A stretch of 64,000 nt of DNA, taken from the NCBI GenBank assembly GCA_947685225.1, contig CANTUV010000009.1, positions 2,604,001 through 2,668,000 on the forward strand. The letters are read 5' to 3'. Position numbers and translations under genes: made by a program. The notes below the pieces were generated by a model, which had not been told where the DNA came from, made no database searches, and saw nothing but the letters and a program-made list of their open reading frames with translations. Position 1 is the first letter of the stretch. The number at the start of each line of letters is the position of its first letter. The DNA comes from Garcia nutans. Taxonomy: Eukaryota; Streptophyta; Magnoliopsida; Malpighiales; Euphorbiaceae. Positions 56,410 to 64,000 of the stretch are shown in pieces.

Positions 56410-57730
56410 GATTGTTGATATTATCAGATAAACAAAAGAAAGTGATAATGTTGTGAAATTATAGTAAAGATTATTATTCGGTTTCTATACATTTGTTATT
56501 AAAAGTCAATGAATCAAAACATATACAAATTATTGTTGGGAGTGGTTATTACGAGAGAGACTTAATGATATAAAAAAGAAATTCATAAAAAATGAAAATG
56601 GTATTTGTCATGATAGCTACAATTAAATAATTAATTAATATCTTTGACTAATCAACAACTCTGTTTAATTAATGATGATACTCAATAATGCACAAAAAAA
56701 ATAAAATTAAAGTAGAAGGTTCAAAATCTCACTTTGCTTTTAATTAAACAGTTAAGAGTTATTTAGAGTGAATTTAATAAAATCACAAACGCTTTAAAAC
56801 ATTGATTAAATTGACAATTGCAGCGGCCGGCACATGCTTTTGGGTCCTAATAAAAATTATGTTTTTAAATTAGGCATAACTACAAATTTACGATAATGTG
56901 AGTAAATGGCAAAAATATGACTTTGTTATCTAAAAATTACCATCTCCGTCCTATTTAAGTTGTTACCTTTTAGCACATGTATATTTATTAAAAAATTAAT
57001 TAATTTTTTAATATTATATAAATTTATTTTAAATGGTCTAAAATATTTCAATAACTCATTACTATTAAAAATATTTTATTTTTATTTTATTAATTAATTC
57101 ATTAATAATAAGAGTATAATTAAAAAAATAATTAATTTTTATTAATTTTATAAAATAAAAATATAATTGAGATAAATTTTTTATAAAAATAATAATTTAA
57201 ATAAAATAGAGATAGTTTAATTTTGTGGGGTATGAGGTAAGCTCACCTGCCAACCAGCTCCTCAATCATACCTTAATCTCTCCTCAATAAATTAATTCCT
57301 AATTTAATATATTTAGATTTTGAATAACGCGTGAGTTATAAATATTTTAAAATAAAAAATTTTGATCATTCACTTTTTATTTTTGGTCAATAAATAATAA
57401 TTTCAGGCAAAAAAAATAAAATTTTTTATCTGTACATTTTCTTCTTCTTTTTTTTTTTATTTTTCTTCTTCTTCTAAAATCTGTCCATTTTCTTAAAAAA
57501 AACAAACAAAAATTCTTGAAAAAAAAAACTAAAAATTTTAGATCATTAAAGATAATTTTTCATATCATCAAAAATTTCAGATATTCTTCTTCTTCTCAAA
57601 TTTCTTCTTTTTCTTCTTAATTATCCATTTTCTTAAGAAATAAATATAATTTTTTTTAAAAAAAAGCTAAAAGTTTTATATTTTGAGAAAAAAATTTCTT
57701 CTTCTTGGCCTTCGTCTTCTTATTCTTTTT

Positions 57731-57733
<3 letters not shown>

Positions 57734-57770
<37 letters not shown>
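57734..57770. repeat. ATT microsatellite
   Basis: About twelve ATT units in a row, preceded by a CTT-rich stretch (57430-57730). Confidence 0.95.
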
Positions 57771-57771
<1 letters not shown>

Positions 57772-58115
57772 ATTTTTAGACATAAATTTTGATTCAAAAT
57801 GCAAAATTTAAATCAAATTTTCAAATAAAATATTTATTTTTTATCGTCGGTCAGTAAAATTTTCGGTGAAATTTTTTTAATGATTTAAGAGTATTATTAT
57901 AATTTTATAATATATGTTAATAATTTTTTAAGTTATTTAAAGATATTTTTGATATTTTACACTATAAATATGCTATTTTAATTCATTTCACGTGCCTCTA
58001 AATAGTTTATTATAAACACTTTGCCAACTCAGCAATCAATGATCAATTTATTATGAAAAGACTAAATTTGAAAGGCAAAATTGTTACTCGAATAGTATTG
58101 GAGCAAAATGACTAA

Positions 58116-58519
58116 GGGGGTGTTTGGTTTAGCTGTTTGATGCAGCTGATAGATGTTTGAACCCCAAACAGCAGCTGTTTGGTAAAATTTGATGTTTGGT
58201 AAAATTTTAAAACAGCAGCTGATAGCTGTTAGGAACCCCAAACAGCTGCTGTTTCAATAAGCTCCTACTCGGAGCTTTTTCATATCAGCTGATAGCTGAT
58301 TCATATTAAGACTATATTAACCCTATTAAAATAAATTAAAATTAATATTTATTAGATAATGATATGCGTATTGGTAATTTTACATTCAAACTGCAACAGC
58401 TATTGTATTTTTACCAAACATTAACCCGAATCAGCTACCAGCTATCCGCCACCAACTATCAGCTATCAGCAACCGCTGTCAGCTACCAGCTGCTATGAAC
58501 AGTTAAACCAAACAGGCCC
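58116..58519. mobile_element. Tourist-like (PIF/Harbinger) MITE
   Basis: 404 bp with ends GGGGGTGTTTGGTTTAGCTGTT and the complement of GGGCCTGTTTGGTTTAACTGTT, and target duplication TAA at 58113-58115 and 58520-58522. The interior is packed with direct and inverted CAGCTGATAGCTG/CAGCTATCAGCTG motifs, so the whole element can fold. Non-coding. Confidence 0.87.
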
Positions 58520-61091
58520 TAAATATACTAAGTTGGAGGGACTGAATATATTATACCTTTTTATTTTAGTTCTAAATATTCCAATATTATTTTTCGTGAT
58601 TACATATAAATTAAATTTAGATGTATAGCTATTTTTATCATGCATAATGTTATTAATTGCATATATCATAGTATGTACACACAAAAAATGACTATTTTTT
58701 TATAATCTAACTCCACTTTAACTATTAAATTATACATATACATGATTTTTTTTTGGCTTTTTATAATTCTGAAAATACACCATTAAATTCAAACTTTAAA
58801 TAAAATTGCTGCTTTTATATTCTTTCTACCAATGACATATAACATTAATTAAAGATATAAATTAATATATTACTATTTAGTCATACTAGTTAGTACATAA
58901 AAGGTATATGCTAGGTATCTGCAACAAGTATTCTTTTATATGCAATGTAAACCATAAAAAAAATAAAAAAAATGTCAGATCCCAAAAAATATATATGTTA
59001 AATATGTTTGAGATATATGTAAATCATTTGGTTGTTTTTTAAAATAAAAATTAACTAATACTGACATATAAAATGTATATTTTAGGTATATGCAATTAAT
59101 ATTCTATATACTAATTGCATATCTTAAAAAAATAAAAATGTCAAATTTCAAAAAAGATATATATTAAGTATATTTAAATAACTTGATTGTTTTTGAAAAT
59201 AAAATGTGACTGATAATGGTATATATAAATAAGTAAAATGTCAATTCCCAAAAAAGATATATGCAAAGTATATTTTAAGTATATCAAAATTATTTAAATA
59301 AAAATTAACTAGTACTGATATATATATATATAAACAAATGGTATATGAAAATCATATTTTAAATATATGTCAAATCTCAAAATAAATAAACAAATGGTAT
59401 ATTTTAAATATATGTCAAATCGTAAAATAAATAAACAAATGATATATTTTAAATTATATTTTAAATAGACTTTATAGTTGATTTTCAAATTTTAGATCTG
59501 AAAAACAAATGTAATCCCAAAATAAAGAAATCTAGTATATTTTAAATATATGTTTGTTATATTTTAAAGTTGATTTTCAATCATGATATGTTTAGTATAT
59601 TCTGTATATATTGAGCATATATTTCAAAATTTTGGTTTTTATTGAGTATATGCCTCAGAAACTTAAAATATATTAAATCCAAGAAAAATAGTTAAAATAA
59701 ACTAAACAAATACCAAAATCAAATAAAAACAACCAAATTAAAAAATTCAAATTAAAAAAAAAAACATGAACAAAACTAAAAATATGCAGAACAAAACAAC
59801 CTAAACATAATATTAAAAACTTAAAATAAACCAAACATATACAGAAATCAAATAAAAAAGCTACAAAAAAAAAAAAACCAAAACCGGATATAAAAAAAAT
59901 AAAATAAATCAAATATATGCCAAAATCAAATAAAAAACAATCCAATTATAAACCCAAAGAAAACATTTCATAAAGGTAGATATTAGGTATATATTTGATA
60001 TTTTTAAATATTTTTTGGTGTTTTTAGCAAAAAATATGAATTTATCAAAGCAGCTAATAATTAAAAAAAAAAACAATGGTGCAGAAAAAAAAATTAATGA
60101 GAGCTTTATTTAATTCATATGATATTAAAAATTTGTATAACAACTTTCTTAAGAAAGGAAAAATAATAGCATTTTTTTATTGTAGTAGTAGAATATAATT
60201 AATAATTTTATAAACAAATTATGATTCATGTTTTATTTTCTTAAAATTAACTTATTTTATTATATTTACATAATAATGGTTATAATTATTATATTATTTG
60301 AATATCATTTTTGATGAATTTAAACATTAATGTAAAAGAAATATACATGTTCTAATTTACTTATAAATCAATTAATTTAATTTATATGTTATTTTTTAAA
60401 TTAAATTATTATTTTAATTGAATTTAAAATATTTATTTAAATCATAAACAATCCAACCCATTCACCCATTCCTATTAAATTTCCACGCAGCAAGTTTAAA
60501 CAACAGACACATCAAAAACAACTTTCCCAAAAACAACAGACCCATCAAAAACAACTTTCCTAACTGAAATAGCCTTGGCTTCATCTCCTTCCATTGGAGC
60601 ATCATCATGGCTACAAAGCTCCACAAAATCAAGACTAAGATTGGGTCACCCGGGTTAAGAGGGTACAGTCTCAAAGCACATGCACTGTACTAAGTTAAGA
60701 ATAAAACGCAGTAAGGAGAGCAAGAGAGCAACAAACCTCAAACCCCTCACCAGATGGTTATATTAAAAGCAGAGCTGAAACTAAATAATAAACACCATTC
60801 TTCGATTCCAAGAGAAAAAATGGTGTCATGAAGCTATATATGTATATATATACTTGGGTAAGTGAAGCCATCCCCAACAGGTTCTACTCATTTTGGAAAC
60901 AAAAGAAATTCCTGCTCATTCAAAAGGATAAAAATTCAGTAACCTGTTGCTATCATGCAAATAACAAACGAACAAAGATGTTTGTAATTACAAATTTTTT
61001 ACCCTTAATAACAAATTACAAAAAATTTTGCATACAGCCTATTTTGTTAACTGGAGAAAGAAGAGAAAACAGAAAACTCGCCAAAATTGAC

Positions 61092-64000
61092 CTATTGCAA
61101 CCTCATCCTCTTCGCTGAGCTCTCGTTTAATATCTTAGGTGATTGATTTTGTGACGCATGTGGATTATCATTTTTTCCCTTTCTTTTGTTCACAAACTCA
61201 GAAAAGGATGGAATAGCTGGCAGATTTGCACTCATGGAAGCACTTGGCATCGAAGTTTCAGATCCAGCATTGCTATGGAGCTCCGAGTCAAGAGTTTTTA
61301 CAGGCTTTTGCTCCAGTGAGGGCGATGGTGACTCAGGAATTTCCTCCTTGGACAGAGTGTTCTCTTGAGGTGGAGGGGCACCGGCACCAAGCCGATTTGT
61401 TAGCTCAGTGGAATTTGTCGTGGATATCCACCTCACAGTGCTTGCAACTTGAGAATAATAGAATGTTTTTCCACTCTTTCCATACTTCTTGTAGCATTCA
61501 TTTTCAAGGAAGGAGGCTGATGCATCAAAATCAATGCTGCCAAGGAGAAGTTCAACTAATTAAAAACTACCATCTTCACCTCACTTCTCAAAAGAAGGCT
61601 TACAAGAAAAATATATGTTAATTAGGTGGTCATTTGTTAAATAGTCCAGGAGTGCAGTTAAAATTGTCATTAGCATAGAGTTCTGGCAAAAATTAATTGT
61701 CTGCCAGACAAATAACAGACCGAATCAAGGTACCAATGGAAATGCTACAATACCTCAAGCTGCCAAGCCTTTGTTCAGCCTGTTTCAGAGCATTTAATAA
61801 TTTTTGTTCAGTTGATTCTCTCAGTGTTTCAGATATAGCATTTTTGTCAAGCTTTTTGACCTGTTAAGCAATTAAAATTAAGCATCTCTGCAGCGTAAGA
61901 AGTTTCAAGTGGGTTAAAAAAAAATTGTAGCTTGTGAGCCTGAAAAGTAACAAGAAGCATGCTACTGTTCTTGATCAAACAGAAATGAAGTGGAATGATG
62001 TTTCAGATATATGACAGTGCAACCAAAACAACATTTGCCTTCTGCTAGGAAAGCATATAGGACATGCATTTTAGTTATATAGGACATGCAATTTAGTTAT
62101 CTCACACTGTTAATCAAGTGATTGATGGCCCCATCAAACTAATGGAAATACCATATTAAGTAGATGCATGATGCATCTGTAGAAGAATTTTGTTTCTTGT
62201 TACTTATGTTTAGGGAAACGAAATCAAGTTAATCTTCATATAACAGTGGAAAGGGAGGTGAGAGTAGAGCAGACCTGTTTCTCAGAGTTATTTTTCAAAT
62301 AATAATTTTCTTCCGCACCCTGCAAGAACTCGATCCTTTCATTGACTCCTGATTTTCTTAACTTTGATCTCACTAGGCTCTTCACAGCCTCGGTACCATC
62401 TGAAAGTTGAAAAAAAAACAAGAAATGAGAAGTGAAATAACATAATTCAGAATTTACAACCCCACCCCTGAACCCAATGGATAGGAAAATCCCAAACGAG
62501 ATATATGTAAGAACTTAAGCAAAATGACTCACCATCTGAATCAGATATATCTTCCTCAGAAGCACTAGCTTCATCATCACGGTTCCAGAATTCAGAGAAT
62601 TGATCTCCATCGATCATGTTCGTGGAACTAAAAAGAATAACATTAATTAATTAGGTCATATTATATAACATATGAAGGTTAACTCGTAAAACAATAGAAG
62701 GCCATTAATATTCTAAAATGATCAATCAGAAAATGGAGAATAAAAATTCTTAAACACAGTAAAAATTCGGAATGAACTTTCAATCTGTGCTAATATTCAA
62801 TGGGAACAACCAACTTGTAAAAATAAAGAGGCAGTAATCTTCATCAGAAAACATGAAAATCTTCAGCATGAAGCAAAACTAAAGGTAAGAAATATTCAGG
62901 AAATTAAATAACATGAGCAAACACATTTTAAGTAAGCTCTTTTTGGAATCTGAATAGAATGATTTAACATTCAAGATAATAATACAGCCAGATATCCAAC
63001 AAGTCCCTTTTGTGGAACATCCAATTATCTTAGTTATTTAAATTTCAACCTTAGTTTCGAGTGAACATATGCTCTTAAATAACTAATATTCCAGTCTATA
63101 TTCAATTATGGAAAAGAAAAATCACCTGCTTCTAAAATTTCTAGAAAAGCCATTTCTATGACGAGCAGCACAAGTTGTGAGCTTCTCCAAATACTTGGTT
63201 ACTAGATTTGGATGTTTGCAAGTATCACAACACTTTTTGCATAGTGATGCAGACACCTGTCTTCGATAATGATGAAGCTCACTCTCGCAGGAGTGTTGAT
63301 AAAGAAAAGCAACCCTCAGTATTCACAAACAAAAGGTTTTTCTGAATTACATTACCTGTTCCCCAAAACTCTCAAGAATCTTTTTCCTACGGCATCCATA
63401 ACCTTCACAATACTCAACCATCTGTATGTTGTACATAGTTTATATAAAGCATCAATTACACAGAAGATTCATATAGTACAAAACGAACTGAAAGTTACCT
63501 GACTGAAGTCGGAGAGGGACTTTTTTGACGAGCCATCCTGTGAACTTGAGGATTGTGACTTCTTGCTCCCAGCAGTGCTTAGAATAAATTCCTGTCATAT
63601 ACTTCCAAATGCTTATCAGATAGGAACCAAAACAACTCATAATAAACAAAGAAAGAAATGAAGACAGAAGTGGCGAAGTCATATAACCCTACCATTCTTC
63701 TGCGATCATCAACTCCATAGTATAACAAACTTTTACAGGGCAATTGATCACGACCAGCTCTGCCTGACTCTTGATAAAAAGCTTCCATTGACTTTGGAAT
63801 ATTAAAGTGGCAAACCAATCTTACATCCTTTCTATCTATACCCTGGAAAATAGTTATCACAGTTTATTAGTGACACATGATAGCTAGGCTCCAGTGTTCA
63901 TTGAAATCAATAATGGTTAGTACATACCATCCTGAAAGAACAAATTTCTCATTTTGCGACCATTCACCAGAACAGCTCCACGCAGAAGAATAACAATAAT
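61092..64000 (-). CDS. RECQL3: RecQ helicase, RECQL3 type (3' half, running off the window)
   Basis: Exons on the minus strand, all with GT-AG sites and consistent phase: 63693-63842, 63499-63591, 63356-63421, 63126-63256, 62533-62627, 62275-62399, 61754-61860 and 61092-61536 (stop TAG 61092-61094). The first carries RecQ motifs V and VI (GIDRKDVRLVCHFNIPKSME, AFYQESGRAGRDQLPCKSLL, YYGVDDRR). Then come the RecQ zinc-binding region (EYCEGYGCRRKKILESFGEQ, CKKCCDTCKHPN), an acidic linker (FWNRDDEASASEEDISDSD) and the plant RecQ3 tail (KNAISETLRESTEQKLL, ECYKKYGKSGKTFYYSQVAS, PSFSEFVNKRK). Order and motifs match Arabidopsis RECQL3, a small 3'-5' DNA helicase acting in recombination and replication repair. 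The ATPase half lies beyond position 64000. A 4-nt microexon at 63928-63931 is likely. Confidence 0.93.

Larger units (their letters stand above)
56410..61091. other. Gene-free region up to the RecQ gene
   Basis: 56410-56500 still matches the upstream flank of the NLR in segment A. Beyond that I see no gene. 58880-59440 holds several rough repeats of ATATGTAAATCATTT/GTCAAATCCCAAAAAA type. A hydrophobic minus-strand frame at 59673-59945 is a by-product of A-rich sequence. About 60700-61091 is probably the 3' UTR of the RecQ gene. Confidence 0.55.

Noticed and set aside
59673..59945. Hydrophobic 90-codon minus-strand frame resembling a membrane protein
   Set aside because: Phe/Ile/Leu richness comes from an A-rich plus strand; repetitive and low complexity.
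60462..60674. 70-codon frame near the RecQ 3' end
   Set aside because: Low-complexity duplicated LGKLFLMGLLF text; more likely 3' flanking sequence.
1..64000. tRNA, rRNA or conserved ncRNA genes
   Set aside because: No cloverleaf or rRNA core was recognised; the TGGTATCAGAGC hits are retrotransposon primer sites. A tRNAscan-SE/Infernal run would settle this.

Overview
The window is nuclear DNA from a flowering plant, most likely a eudicot. It is very AT-rich and carries few genes, with LTR retrotransposons, LINEs, hAT and PIF/Harbinger transposons, MITEs, a truncated NLR-type disease-resistance gene and part of an intron-rich RecQ helicase gene. I could not name the species. All identities are read from sequence motifs; no database was searched.

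Layout. 0-6 kb: a MITE, then a complete but coding-dead Ty1-copia element (437-5883, target duplication CCTTT) beside a broken exon of a plant SEC14-like (CRAL-TRIO) gene. 6-18.7 kb: a hAT-like non-autonomous element, a second copia element (8802-13492, target duplication ATATG), a winged-helix plus LRR NLR fragment on the minus strand (15694-17358) and a PIF/Harbinger non-autonomous element. 20.9-26.1 kb: decayed PIF/Harbinger transposase and its MYB/SANT-like partner, separated by an unclassified non-coding repeat. 28.8-44.5 kb: three LINE remnants. One holds a complete hAT element (36310-40958) and is also broken by a GC-rich repeat that is itself duplicated. 46.1-56.5 kb: a second, more decayed copy of the SEC14-to-NLR segment, interrupted by an AT-rich minisatellite and a very young small LTR element with a mini-gag on the minus strand. 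56.5-61 kb: gene-free, with one Tourist-like MITE. 61.1-64 kb: the 3' half of a RECQL3-type helicase gene on the minus strand.

The window holds two or three loci that could be working. The RecQ gene has open, correctly phased exons. The hAT transposase reads 811 aa through one 76-bp intron between matching termini with a perfect 8-bp target duplication. The truncated NLR is open for 554 codons but lacks coiled-coil and NB-ARC domains. Everything else coding is broken.

The points most worth following are the hAT element with its run of GC-rich palindromes, a perfect 93-bp duplication of its 5' terminus and a repeat-filled leader intron; the SEC14-NLR segmental duplication, with a third partial copy of its spacer at 35.5 kb; the near-identical LTRs of the mini-gag element; and a probable 4-nt microexon in the helicase gene.
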